From contig JABMOW010000069.1 in assembly GCA_013204025.1 (NCBI GenBank), forward strand, positions 1-42,540: a stretch of DNA of 42,540 nt. The letters are read 5' to 3'. Each line of letters begins with the position of its first letter. Position 1 is the first letter of the stretch. Shown one piece after another: positions 17,701-26,515 of this stretch. Source of the stretch: Fidelibacterota bacterium. Its GTDB lineage: Bacteria; Fidelibacterota; Marinisomatia; SCGC-AAA003-L08; JACNLC01. A program made the position numbers and the translations under genes. The notes beneath the pieces are model-generated. The model was not told the origin of the DNA and searched no databases. It worked only from the letters and a program-made list of their open reading frames with translations.

Positions 17701-18726
17701 ATGGTAGAAAACGCCGACAATATAAATATCGTTGGATTCTTACACGAGATATTGAAGAGAAAACGAGTCATTATTTCCTTCATGGCAATCTTTTTTCTCC
17801 TTGGTACAACCTATAGTTTTCTGGCGACACCCCTGTACAAATCCACCATTTCTATTTATCCCACTGCAGAAGAGAATTCAGTTGGGGGTGCTATGAATGA
17901 CATCCAGGGTGTTGCATCGGCTTTTGGGTTCAATCTGGATGGAGGCTCACAATCATCTTTTTATATCCCGGATGTGGTTAAAAGCCGAAGATTGTCAAAA
18001 AATATTGTACTCAAAATGTGGAATACAGAAGCTTTTGAATCCCAGGTTAATCTCATCTCCTTTTGGGGAATTGACGATCAAACCAAGTTGACCCGACGGA
18101 TAAAGAAGTTGATGATGAGATTTTTACCCAAAGGTAAAGGTGACCCTCAACGCAAATTTATTTTTGCAGCCATTGAAGAACTGGATTCGCGGATTGAAGT
18201 CAAAGAAGAAGATTCTGGGTTGATTGTGATATCCTTGAAAATGGAAAACCCTCAACTTGCGTCTGATATTATGGAATATTACGGTTATTTCATTAAAAAA
18301 TATATTGCTGAAGAATTGGAAATTCTATCCCGGAAAAATCGAGAATTTATTGAAGGAAGACTTGCCATCGCGAAAGATGATCTGTCTCAGTCGGAAGACG
18401 AACTAACAAATTTTAGAAAAAAACACACAATGGTTCTAGAGCCCCCTGATATTCAATTGCAACGAGGGCGATTGATGAGAAATGTAGAGGTAAATCAGAA
18501 AGTGTATATTACCCTGCGTCAACAGTACGAATTGGCCAGGATCGAAGAATTGAAAGAGCTACCCATAATTAATATTTTGGATGTCCCCGAACCAGCTGCA
18601 GATAAGGATTCTCCAAAACGATTGATAATCATTCTGGGTAGTATCATTGGTGGGGTGGTTTTAGGTTTGGTCTCGGTAGTATTTACACTACCGATGCCTG
18701 ATAAAGTGTCGCAGGTAATTACATGA
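17701..18726 (+). CDS. Wzz-type chain-length regulator without kinase domain
   Basis: Proteins of the Wzz/PCP family set polysaccharide chain length in the inner membrane. The 341-residue product has a first membrane segment at about 22-44 and the Wzz-domain start ATPLYKSTISIYP. A long helical, charged region at about 205-280 is predicted to be coiled coil. A second membrane segment lies at about 313-333 (IIILGSIIGGVVLGLVS), and the protein ends six or so residues later. No C-terminal tyrosine-kinase domain follows, and no separate kinase gene is in the locus. It is therefore closer to O-antigen-type Wzz than to Wzc. Confidence 0.85.
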   Translation: MVENADNINIVGFLHEILKRKRVIISFMAIFFLLGTTYSFLATPLYKSTISIYPTAEENSVGGAMNDIQGVASAFGFNLDGGSQSSFYIPDVVKSRRLSKNIVLKMWNTEAFESQVNLISFWGIDDQTKLTRRIKKLMMRFLPKGKGDPQRKFIFAAIEELDSRIEVKEEDSGLIVISLKMENPQLASDIMEYYGYFIKKYIAEELEILSRKNREFIEGRLAIAKDDLSQSEDELTNFRKKHTMVLEPPDIQLQRGRLMRNVEVNQKVYITLRQQYELARIEELKELPIINILDVPEPAADKDSPKRLIIILGSIIGGVVLGLVSVVFTLPMPDKVSQVIT

Positions 18727-18770
18727 TCGACTTTTGTACCGGAATACTCATAGCAAATTCCAAAAATTGA

Positions 18771-19676
18771 ATGTCGGAACATCCACCATCATTTTTCTTA
18801 CTAGGAACACAAAAGGGTGGGACTTCCACTATACACTATTGGCTTAGCCAGAATCCACATCTTTCCTTACCGAAATTAAAAGAAACACATTACTTCAGTC
18901 ATGCAGATCGGTATAACCTGGGTTTAGAATGGTACTATCACTGGTTCACTCCTAAAGGAGAAAAATTTGTTCGGGGAGAAGTGGATCCGTCTTATTTATT
19001 TTTTCCTAAAACTCCCTCAAGGATCAAACAACTTTGTTCTCATCCCAAATTTATTATTATTCTTCGCGATCCCCTCAAACGGGCATATTCACATTATCTC
19101 ATGTCAGTGCAAAGAGGATATGAATCCTTAGATTTCCTTCAAGCTCTCGAGAGTGAGGAAACTCGTTTACAACAAGATAAACAACAATTTTCCTTCGAGC
19201 ATCACAGCTATTTATCACGAGGGAATTATTCAGAACAGATCATGAGATATAAATATAAATTTTCTAATTCACCATTTTTATTTCTTCGGTTTGACGATCT
19301 TTACTCCCCGGATTCAAGAAGAGAGATGTATCAGAATATTTGTGATTTCATTGGTGTCTCTTCTAAAATCGAGACGATTGATATGGATAAGGCGATCCGA
19401 CCTGCGAGCACATCAAGATTTACATTTATTCGGGATTTAGTATATAAAGATATTCCAATTCGTCGGATCGGGAGGAGACTGATCCCGTTTATGGTTTTTC
19501 GAGCGCGTATTCTTAACTTTTTGGATAAACTAAATAAAAAACAGATCGGTTATAAAATGGTTTTGGATAAAAGTAGTATTCCGTCAAGTATCCTCCGAAA
19601 TGTAAATATTGAAATTGATTCTGTCAGTAATTTAACGAATCTGGACATAGGTCATTGGCGCCAGCCAGCGGAATAA
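18771..19676 (+). CDS. PAPS-dependent sulfotransferase, heparan-sulfotransferase-like
   Basis: The product likely transfers sulfate from PAPS to a sugar hydroxyl or amine. The 301-residue protein has the 5'-phosphosulfate loop GTQKGGTST (12-20) and KETHYFS (37-43), where Glu38 matches the catalytic base of the heparan and chondroitin sulfotransferase group. The 3'-phosphate motif LRDPLKRAYSHYL (98-110) includes Arg99 and Ser107. No signal peptide is seen, so the enzyme would be cytoplasmic and act before export, on the lipid-linked unit. It stands between the Wzz-like and flippase genes, which ties it to polysaccharide decoration. The acceptor is unknown. Confidence 0.88.
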   Translation: MSEHPPSFFLLGTQKGGTSTIHYWLSQNPHLSLPKLKETHYFSHADRYNLGLEWYYHWFTPKGEKFVRGEVDPSYLFFPKTPSRIKQLCSHPKFIIILRDPLKRAYSHYLMSVQRGYESLDFLQALESEETRLQQDKQQFSFEHHSYLSRGNYSEQIMRYKYKFSNSPFLFLRFDDLYSPDSRREMYQNICDFIGVSSKIETIDMDKAIRPASTSRFTFIRDLVYKDIPIRRIGRRLIPFMVFRARILNFLDKLNKKQIGYKMVLDKSSIPSSILRNVNIEIDSVSNLTNLDIGHWRQPAE

Positions 19677-19688
19677 CGGAATGCAATC

Positions 19689-21008
19689 GTGAAACCCATA
19701 ATAATGTACCTTAAAGATCATCAGTTCAGTGAAATCCTGAGAGGTTCTACAATTGCCTTCGTTTTAAAAGGGATTGGTGCGGTTTTATCTTTTTTAGTCA
19801 GTGTGTATGTAGCACGAATTCTGGGTGCAGGAGATGCAGGTATATTTTTTCTCACTGCAACCATTATTTTTATTGTCGCAAATCTGGGAAGATTTGGTTT
19901 AGATAATGTGGTTATTCGGTCAGTTTCATCTCATGCTTCTACAGGTTCATGGATTGGAATAAAGGAAGTATTTATCAGCAGTTTGCTTATAATAATCACA
20001 ATTACGGGATTATTATCAATATTAGTCTTTATTTTAGCTGAGCCTATCTCAATATACATCTTTAATAAGCCACAATTGATTGAACCGTTGAAATGGATGT
20101 CCATCCGAATCATGCCGATCAGCATAATTACACTTATCAGTGAATCATTACGGGGATTAAAAAAAATAGGCTTATCACAGATGATAGAAAATATCTGGAC
20201 GCCTGTAATCGCAATCATTTTACTAAGTACAATGACATACTATCATACGCCTGGTGGAATTGCAATCATATGGGATATGGTAGCTTTGACGGTCATGTGT
20301 ATTGCAATACTCGTGTGGTGGATGACAACCAAACAACCGAAAAAAGTCCATTCAACAATTTCGTTTAGACCATTATTAAAATCCGGGTATCCATTATTTC
20401 TAGTTGCGGGGTTAGCTCTGATTATTTCCTGGTCATCTACCATATTTCTGGGTATTTTTGGGGAAAGCAGAGATGTGGGAATTTTTAATGCTGCAATCCG
20501 AACGGCTAATTTGATGAATTTTCTGCTGGTTTCGGTGAATGTCATTGCTGCGCCAAAATTTGCAGAACTTTTTCATAAAAACGATTTGAAAGGATTAAAG
20601 GATACCGCACAGGATAGCACTCGTCTAATTTTTTGGTTTTCACTTCCGATTTTTATTTTGGTTTTGATATTTTCAAAAACTATTATGGGTATTTTTGGAG
20701 AACAATTTCAATCTGGATACAAGATTCTAATGATTCTGGTTGGTGCACAGTATATAAATGTTTCTACAGGGAGTGTAGGCTATCTACTAATGATGTGTGG
20801 GCACGAAAAATTACTCCGGAACAATACACTAATTATTGCTGCAATTAACATCCTCATGTGTTTTTATTTCATTCCGAAGTTCGGGATATTGGGGGCAGCA
20901 ATAGTCTCCGCAATTAGTCTGATGATGCAGAATATCATCTCGCTGGTTTTAGTTAGAAAGAAATTAAACTTTTGGACAATACCAATACTCGAAAAACTGA
21001 TAAAATAA
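19689..21008 (+). CDS. Wzx-type polysaccharide flippase (MATE/MVF superfamily)
   Basis: The 439-residue protein is hydrophobic throughout, with about 12-14 membrane helices. It starts with the typical GSTIAFVLKGIGAVLSFLVSVYVARILGAGDAGIFF, here described only in pieces: SFLVSVYVARILG near residues 34-46. Such proteins flip lipid-linked sugar units across the inner membrane. The GTG at 19689 is used as start; an ATG at 19704 is possible and would remove five residues. It is placed between two sulfotransferase genes, with an RmlABC and Wzy context, so Wzx is the best reading. Confidence 0.88.
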   Translation: MKPIIMYLKDHQFSEILRGSTIAFVLKGIGAVLSFLVSVYVARILGAGDAGIFFLTATIIFIVANLGRFGLDNVVIRSVSSHASTGSWIGIKEVFISSLLIIITITGLLSILVFILAEPISIYIFNKPQLIEPLKWMSIRIMPISIITLISESLRGLKKIGLSQMIENIWTPVIAIILLSTMTYYHTPGGIAIIWDMVALTVMCIAILVWWMTTKQPKKVHSTISFRPLLKSGYPLFLVAGLALIISWSSTIFLGIFGESRDVGIFNAAIRTANLMNFLLVSVNVIAAPKFAELFHKNDLKGLKDTAQDSTRLIFWFSLPIFILVLIFSKTIMGIFGEQFQSGYKILMILVGAQYINVSTGSVGYLLMMCGHEKLLRNNTLIIAAINILMCFYFIPKFGILGAAIVSAISLMMQNIISLVLVRKKLNFWTIPILEKLIK

Positions 21009-21012
21009 TCCC

Positions 21013-21873
21013 ATGAATAATCCGCCCATTATCGTCATTGGTATGCATCGTTCAGGCACCACTTTAGTTGCCAGAATACTTCAAAAGTCGGGTATTTTTA
21101 TAGGAAATAAACTGGATATCAATCGCGAATCCACTTATTTTCAAAAAATCAATAAATGGCTATTGTCCATTGCTGGAGCATCTTGGGATAATCCTGATTC
21201 CTTTGATTTGATCCTCAATAATGAAGTGTTATTAACGGATTTAATAGAACGGATGAAACAAAGTTTTTCACAATTTTATGTGTCCGAATTCCTTGGGATT
21301 CAGTCTATGTTGAGAAAACGATCATTGTATTCTATGTCAATTCCGTGGGGATGGAAAGATCCTCGAAATACGTTCACACTACCTGTCCATTTGCGACATT
21401 TTCCATCTGCTAAAATAATCCATGTTTTCAGACACGGCGCGGATGTCGCCCAAAGTTTAAAAATCAGAGAAGATAGGATTCTGGCAACAGGTGAAAATCA
21501 AAAAATGCTGAAATTGAAACAATTGATTTCCATTTCTATCCCGGTAATACGCGGTGGTATATTATCGTCCATCACTTGTCAGGATCGTCAAAGAGCATTT
21601 GACTTATGGGAGAAATACATGACTAAAGCGGCAGAATATGAAGTAAATTATTCAAAGCAATGCCTGTCGGTGCGGTATGAAAATTTGTTGGAAAATCCTG
21701 CAGATATGCTAGATAACATACTCGTTTTTACCGGTACCAACGTTTCAAAAACCGAGAAAACGAATATCCTATCTTCCATAAATAAGAATCGGGCATTTGC
21801 TTATCGAAATGATCCAGCATTGAAACAATTTGCTGATAAGAATAAATCGATACTGGAAAAATTCGGTTATTGA
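21013..21873 (+). CDS. Second sulfotransferase-family protein
   Basis: The 286-residue protein has the sulfotransferase P-loop-like motif IGMHRSGTTLVARIL (9-23) and a 3'-phosphate motif around Arg140 and Ser148 (VFRHGADVAQSL). WGWKDPRNT lies just before that. A basic C-terminal half ends without a signal or membrane segment. It is only distantly like the first sulfotransferase at 18771, so the two probably differ in acceptor or position. A few proteins of this fold act on other groups, so the sulfate donor role is inferred from motifs. It starts four bases after the flippase stop. The 75 bases after its stop show no feature. Confidence 0.8.
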   Translation: MNNPPIIVIGMHRSGTTLVARILQKSGIFIGNKLDINRESTYFQKINKWLLSIAGASWDNPDSFDLILNNEVLLTDLIERMKQSFSQFYVSEFLGIQSMLRKRSLYSMSIPWGWKDPRNTFTLPVHLRHFPSAKIIHVFRHGADVAQSLKIREDRILATGENQKMLKLKQLISISIPVIRGGILSSITCQDRQRAFDLWEKYMTKAAEYEVNYSKQCLSVRYENLLENPADMLDNILVFTGTNVSKTEKTNILSSINKNRAFAYRNDPALKQFADKNKSILEKFGY

Positions 21874-21948
21874 CAATCACATGATATTACCGTGCATAGA
21901 TTTGTTTATGGGTGGAACTTCAGTTATACGCTGTTAACTGATTAAATC

Positions 21949-23178
21949 ATGTATTTACACTCTAAGTCATTGACTATTAGCAGTCTGTTTATCTTGTTAA
22001 ATGCTTTTAACATCGCAATTTATTTCCCTGGATTGTACTTAAATGAGTTGGGTATTCTAGCCACCCTTTTATTATATCTTATTTGTATCACCCGTATAGA
22101 ATTCCCCTCTGATCAGTATTTTAAATTCATACTCGCTCCGTTAATATTTATTGTCCTATTTATTATATTTTATGCGTTACAATTTTCTCTAAATACTGGT
22201 TCATCCTTTAGTGCAAGTGTACTTGCGCAGCGAAATTTTTTATATTTTTTGATAGTCCCCAGTATAGTTATGGGCAAATACACTGGGATTTCTTCAAAAT
22301 ATATTGAAAAAATAATAATGTATTCCATGGCAATTGTGAGCATTATCTACTTTTCAATTTACATGATGATGTATATCCCTGCTTTGATGCCAGTCGTTAA
22401 GACCCATCTTATCGACATCATCGGGATCGATCAGGATCGTGGAATTCGGATCAAAGGACCAATGTTTGTCATTGTGTTGTCTTTGTATTACTATTCGAAA
22501 TTGTTAAAAAAAACCGAAAATTATAAAGCATATTTCTTAATGTGGATGCTAATCCTTTGCGATATTATCATTCTGTATCTTCACCAACCCAGAACTCTGC
22601 TTTCAGGTGGATTACTTGCTTTAATTATTGTGCCCATGATAAGTCAGCGGCGGCAAAAAATTAAGATACTGGCTCCTATATTTTTAATTGTATTGATAAT
22701 AGGGATATTTTCAGGTAGACATGTGATGCAAAATATCGGTGATCGGTTTGAAGGGAATTTTTCGCTATCGTCAAGAATATTTTCAGCTGGAATTGCATGG
22801 AGTTCTATTCAACAGCATCCGGTTTTCGGATTGGGATTTGCCAGTCATCAATCTGTCGCATATCAAAGTCTCTTTGGAGAAAGTTTTTATCCAGATGATA
22901 TAGGACTGTTGGGAATTATATTTCAATTTGGGATGCTAGGTGGAATACTCTACCTGTATTTATTGTACTGGCTAGCAAAAAATGCGGTCATTAATCTGAA
23001 AAATCCCGATGGCTGGTCCGATGGCTTATCAAAGCTGTGGGTATTTTCAACTTTTATGATGATTACAATTTTGCCTACCATTGCAAAAGCAGTAAGAGAT
23101 GATGGAATTGGTATAACGGCTCTGGCGTTGGGGATATTGCTGGCTGGTAAGATATCTGGTAAACAGGTGAGTGGGTGA
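21949..23178 (+). CDS. O-antigen polymerase/ligase-like membrane protein (Wzy/WaaL family)
   Basis: The 409-residue protein has about 10-12 membrane helices. A polar loop in the second half carries the Wzy_C-like region: RFEGNFSLSSRIFSAGIAW followed by HPVFGLGFASHQ. The H-P-hydrophobic-G-hydrophobic-G phrase is a hallmark of the O-antigen ligase/polymerase family. In a locus with Wzx and Wzz, polymerase (Wzy) is more likely than ligase, but sequence cannot separate them firmly. The stop overlaps the next gene start by four bases (GTGA). Confidence 0.82.
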   Translation: MYLHSKSLTISSLFILLNAFNIAIYFPGLYLNELGILATLLLYLICITRIEFPSDQYFKFILAPLIFIVLFIIFYALQFSLNTGSSFSASVLAQRNFLYFLIVPSIVMGKYTGISSKYIEKIIMYSMAIVSIIYFSIYMMMYIPALMPVVKTHLIDIIGIDQDRGIRIKGPMFVIVLSLYYYSKLLKKTENYKAYFLMWMLILCDIIILYLHQPRTLLSGGLLALIIVPMISQRRQKIKILAPIFLIVLIIGIFSGRHVMQNIGDRFEGNFSLSSRIFSAGIAWSSIQQHPVFGLGFASHQSVAYQSLFGESFYPDDIGLLGIIFQFGMLGGILYLYLLYWLAKNAVINLKNPDGWSDGLSKLWVFSTFMMITILPTIAKAVRDDGIGITALALGILLAGKISGKQVSG

Positions 23179-24161
23179 TTCATCCAGTGGAATTAGTAAA
23201 AGAAAATAAGAATACGTCGCCGAACTTATCCATCATCATTGTGAATTTCAATGGGGGTGAGTACATCCTGGATTGCTTAAAATCAATTGAGGAAACCATA
23301 TCAGAACGGGTTGAGATCATTATCGCTGACAATAATTCGACTGATGGAAGTCTCGAAAAGGTAAGATCCAATTATCCTGATATAACAGTTCTTGAAAATA
23401 AAGAAAATGTTGGTTTTGCCTGCGCAAACAACATAGCCGTAAAACATGCGAAATCTGATTTTATATTATTATTGAATCCTGATGCAAAATTAGTAACCGG
23501 AATTTCCCGTGGCTTACAGTATATCCGGTCAAACAAACAGATTGGTGTTTTAGGGAGTAAAGTTGTTTTTCCAGATGGCTCTCAACAATATACTATGGGG
23601 CTTGAACTCCATCCCCTGAGGTTAATTTTATCTTGGTTGGGTTTAGGTAGAGTGCTTCCTCTGTCAATATTTCGGAGAGTGGAACTTGATGAGAGCCGAT
23701 ACTTACAAGAGCACACCACTGATTGGGTTTCTGGAGCATTCATTCTGACTAGGAAAAAGGTGTGGGACAGGTTGAATGGATTAGATGAAGATTTCTTTAT
23801 GTACATGGAGGACACGGATTTTTGCAGGAGAGTGAGAGACATTGGACTCAAAGTGGTATACTTTCCTCACATGGTAACAATTCACGATGAAGGGATGGGC
23901 AGGGAAAGTATAGAATATACTTCATTATCCCGGACCTTTAAATCATATTTAATTTATTCTAGGAAGTATTATGGTTCAATAGGCTGCTGGCAGGTAAGAA
24001 TTGGCCTCACTTTGGTCATGCTATTCAGAAGCATATTGTACTTTCTCTTTGGCATTTTACTGATTATTAGAAGTGGGAGTAGATACCGTGAAATATCTTC
24101 AATTTATCTGAAGATCATTCCTTTTTTATTTACAAAATTATCGAAACAGAAAATCAAATAG
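23175..24161 (+). CDS. Family 2 glycosyltransferase, rhamnosyltransferase-like
   Basis: The 328-residue GT-A enzyme has VNFNGGEY at 23-30, DNNSTDGS at 52-59, the nucleotide-site NPDA at 101-104 and a late EDTDFCRR at 212-219. These fit the WbbL-like subgroup, often dTDP-rhamnosyltransferases. With RmlABC nearby, a deoxysugar donor is plausible but unproven. A hydrophobic stretch at about 275-300 would attach it to the membrane. The start is GTG at 23175, overlapping the polymerase stop. Confidence 0.88.
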   Translation: MIHPVELVKENKNTSPNLSIIIVNFNGGEYILDCLKSIEETISERVEIIIADNNSTDGSLEKVRSNYPDITVLENKENVGFACANNIAVKHAKSDFILLLNPDAKLVTGISRGLQYIRSNKQIGVLGSKVVFPDGSQQYTMGLELHPLRLILSWLGLGRVLPLSIFRRVELDESRYLQEHTTDWVSGAFILTRKKVWDRLNGLDEDFFMYMEDTDFCRRVRDIGLKVVYFPHMVTIHDEGMGRESIEYTSLSRTFKSYLIYSRKYYGSIGCWQVRIGLTLVMLFRSILYFLFGILLIIRSGSRYREISSIYLKIIPFLFTKLSKQKIK

Positions 24162-24177
24162 CGTAGGAATATCAAGA

Positions 24178-25338
24178 GTGACAACGGATCGCTTAAAAAT
24201 TGCAATCATTGAGTCGGTTGGTGCAAAGGGAGGGATGAATTATTACGATTTCAGCCTGTGCTCGACGTTATCAAAAGCAGGAATTACTCCTTTTTTATTT
24301 ACTTCGTGCCATCTAGAAAAAGAAAAAAGTGATGAATTCAATGTTTATTATTATTTTAAAGGATTATTCTCGAACCTACCCAGATTTATCAGAGGTATTT
24401 TTTTTACGTGTCAATATCTGTTCATTCTCATCAAACTGAAAATTGATCATATCACTATCGTACATTTTCACTTTTTTCAATTTACACGATTGGAATGGTT
24501 ACAGATATGGTTGTCCAGAATTTTTGATTTCCGCATCGTTAGTACTGTGCATGATGCAGAGAGTTTTTTATATGAGGATGATCAAAAAATAAAATCCTAC
24601 ATTTTCAGCACTATTGACCGAATAATTGTACACAATCAGGTCAGTAGAGATCATCTATTGTCTATGTCGCCCGGGTTAGAAAATAAGATTTCAATTATTC
24701 CCCATGGTAATTATTTAAACTTTGTTAAGCATCATCCTAGAAATATCAGCAGAGAAACCTTACATTTGAATGATGAGGACAAAATCTTACTTTTTTTTGG
24801 CCATATTAAAGAGGTCAAAGGATTAGATATTCTTTTGCATGCATTACCGAAAGTTATTCTATCGTACCCAAATTTAAAATTGATCATCGCAGGGAAAATC
24901 CTGAAAGATGATTTTCAAAAATATGAGCAAATAATCCAAAAAAATAACCTTGAAAAGAATATCATTCGGAAATTGCAGTACATCGACAATGAACTGGCAA
25001 ACCACTATTTTTCAGCTTCAGATGTAATCATTCTACCGTACCGGAAAATATTCCAAAGTGGGGTTTTGCTGATGGCGATGAGCTATCAAAAACCAGTACT
25101 GGCATCTGATTTACCCGGAATGGCTGAGATCATTGAACATGGATCTAATGGTTATTTGTTCCGCAGTGAAGATCTGGATTCATTAGCAGATTTGCTGTTG
25201 GAAATCCTCGGTAATGATGTCGAATTACGCAAAGTCGCTTTAAATGGATATGAATATGTTAAAGAAGTTCACAACTGGACGGATATCGGTATTGCCACTG
25301 CCAACGTTTATCAACAATTGAATGGTAATATTGGATAA
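24178..25338 (+). CDS. Family 4 glycosyltransferase
   Basis: The 386-residue GT-B enzyme has the glycine-rich acceptor side (VGAKGGMNYYDF) and a C-terminal Rossmann half opening with FFGHIKEVKGLDILL (207-220). The donor-site region is ASDLPGMAEIIEHGSNGYLF, where the spaced acidic pair is the usual EX7E-like element. The GTG start at 24178 has an AGGA site at about 24163-24167. Sugar donor and acceptor are unknown. Seventeen bases of its end overlap the next glycosyltransferase. Confidence 0.85.
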   Translation: MTTDRLKIAIIESVGAKGGMNYYDFSLCSTLSKAGITPFLFTSCHLEKEKSDEFNVYYYFKGLFSNLPRFIRGIFFTCQYLFILIKLKIDHITIVHFHFFQFTRLEWLQIWLSRIFDFRIVSTVHDAESFLYEDDQKIKSYIFSTIDRIIVHNQVSRDHLLSMSPGLENKISIIPHGNYLNFVKHHPRNISRETLHLNDEDKILLFFGHIKEVKGLDILLHALPKVILSYPNLKLIIAGKILKDDFQKYEQIIQKNNLEKNIIRKLQYIDNELANHYFSASDVIILPYRKIFQSGVLLMAMSYQKPVLASDLPGMAEIIEHGSNGYLFRSEDLDSLADLLLEILGNDVELRKVALNGYEYVKEVHNWTDIGIATANVYQQLNGNIG

Positions 25339-26425
25339 GCAAAAAAAAATAGCAATTCTCGGTACACGAGGGATACCCAATAATTATGGAGGGTTTGAAC
25401 AATTGGCTCAATATCTCTCACTGGGACTCTCCCAAAGAGGGTATGATGTCACAGTTTACAATCCACACGATCATGAATACAAAGAACCTTTGTATCATTC
25501 CGTGAAGATTGTCAAAAAACTCGATCCTCACAAAATATTGGGTTCTGCCTCACAATTTGTATATGATTATTTTTGTCTGAGAGATGCGATCCGTCGGCAT
25601 TTTGATGTTGTGATTGAGCTAGGGTACGGAAGCTCGGCACTTTCACTTTTAATATGCTCCACAAAAAAAATCAAAGTAATCACAAATATGGACGGTATGG
25701 AATGGCAACGACAGAAATGGAACTTAGTGGTGCAAAGGTTAACGAGGTGGTTTGAGAAGGTCGCAGTCAACAAATCTGACATTCTGGTATCGGATTCAAA
25801 AGAAATCCAAAAGTATTATCTCAACAACTATAGCAAACCATCAACATTTATCCCTTATGGAGCTGATCCGGTTTCAACGATTGATGATTCTCATTTAGAA
25901 AAATTTCAACTAACAAATAGAAATTATCATTTGATCATTTGTCGATTAGAGAGAGAAAATAATATAGAAACAATCATAAATGGAGTACTGAAATCAAACA
26001 ATGTTTCGCCATTAGTAATTGTGGGAAATCACCAAGTCGGATACGGGAAGAGTATCTTTAATAAATTTAAGAGCCACAATAAAATCCGATTTTTAAACAG
26101 TATTTATAATAGGGACGTGTTGAATTGTTTGAAAAAGTATTCTATGTTATATTTTCATGGACACTCCATTGGAGGAACCAATCCTTCATTATTAGAAGCA
26201 ATGGCATCCGGTTGTCAAATTGCTGCCCATGATAACCCTTATAACAGAGAAGTTCTCGGTCTGGATGCCCAATATTTTAGTAACTTTAACGATGTGAAAA
26301 ATATCATAGACAATAAAATTGTTCTGCCAGAAATCACTCAAACAAGAATACAAAATAATCTGGATAAAATTGATAAAATTTATAATTGGGATACCATCAT
26401 TCAGTCGTATGAAGCAATTTTATAG
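25322..26425 (+). CDS. Family 4 glycosyltransferase with DUF1972 N-terminus
   Basis: The 367-residue protein opens with KIAILGTRGIPNNYGGFEQL (9-28), the signature of the DUF1972 glycosyltransferase N-terminal domain common in rhamnan and O-antigen clusters. NMDGMEWQRQKW (about 123-134) is also typical. The C-terminal half holds HSIGGTNPSLLEAMASG, the GT4 nucleotide-sugar site. Many relatives are annotated as rhamnosyltransferases, which suits the RmlABC genes here. The 90 bases after the stop contain no gene. Confidence 0.88.
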   Translation: MVILDKQKKIAILGTRGIPNNYGGFEQLAQYLSLGLSQRGYDVTVYNPHDHEYKEPLYHSVKIVKKLDPHKILGSASQFVYDYFCLRDAIRRHFDVVIELGYGSSALSLLICSTKKIKVITNMDGMEWQRQKWNLVVQRLTRWFEKVAVNKSDILVSDSKEIQKYYLNNYSKPSTFIPYGADPVSTIDDSHLEKFQLTNRNYHLIICRLERENNIETIINGVLKSNNVSPLVIVGNHQVGYGKSIFNKFKSHNKIRFLNSIYNRDVLNCLKKYSMLYFHGHSIGGTNPSLLEAMASGCQIAAHDNPYNREVLGLDAQYFSNFNDVKNIIDNKIVLPEITQTRIQNNLDKIDKIYNWDTIIQSYEAIL

Positions 26426-26515
26426 TGCATCCTTCATCATCTACCAGGATGAATCGTTAACAACCATGACTCAATTAAAATTGAATAAATTAAATATTAT
26501 AAACAGGAACCCGAT

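Noticed and set aside
18771-21873. Idea that the sulfotransferase-flippase segment is a recent mobile insertion
   Set aside because: No insertion sequence, repeats or integrase flank it, and base use looks like the rest of the locus.
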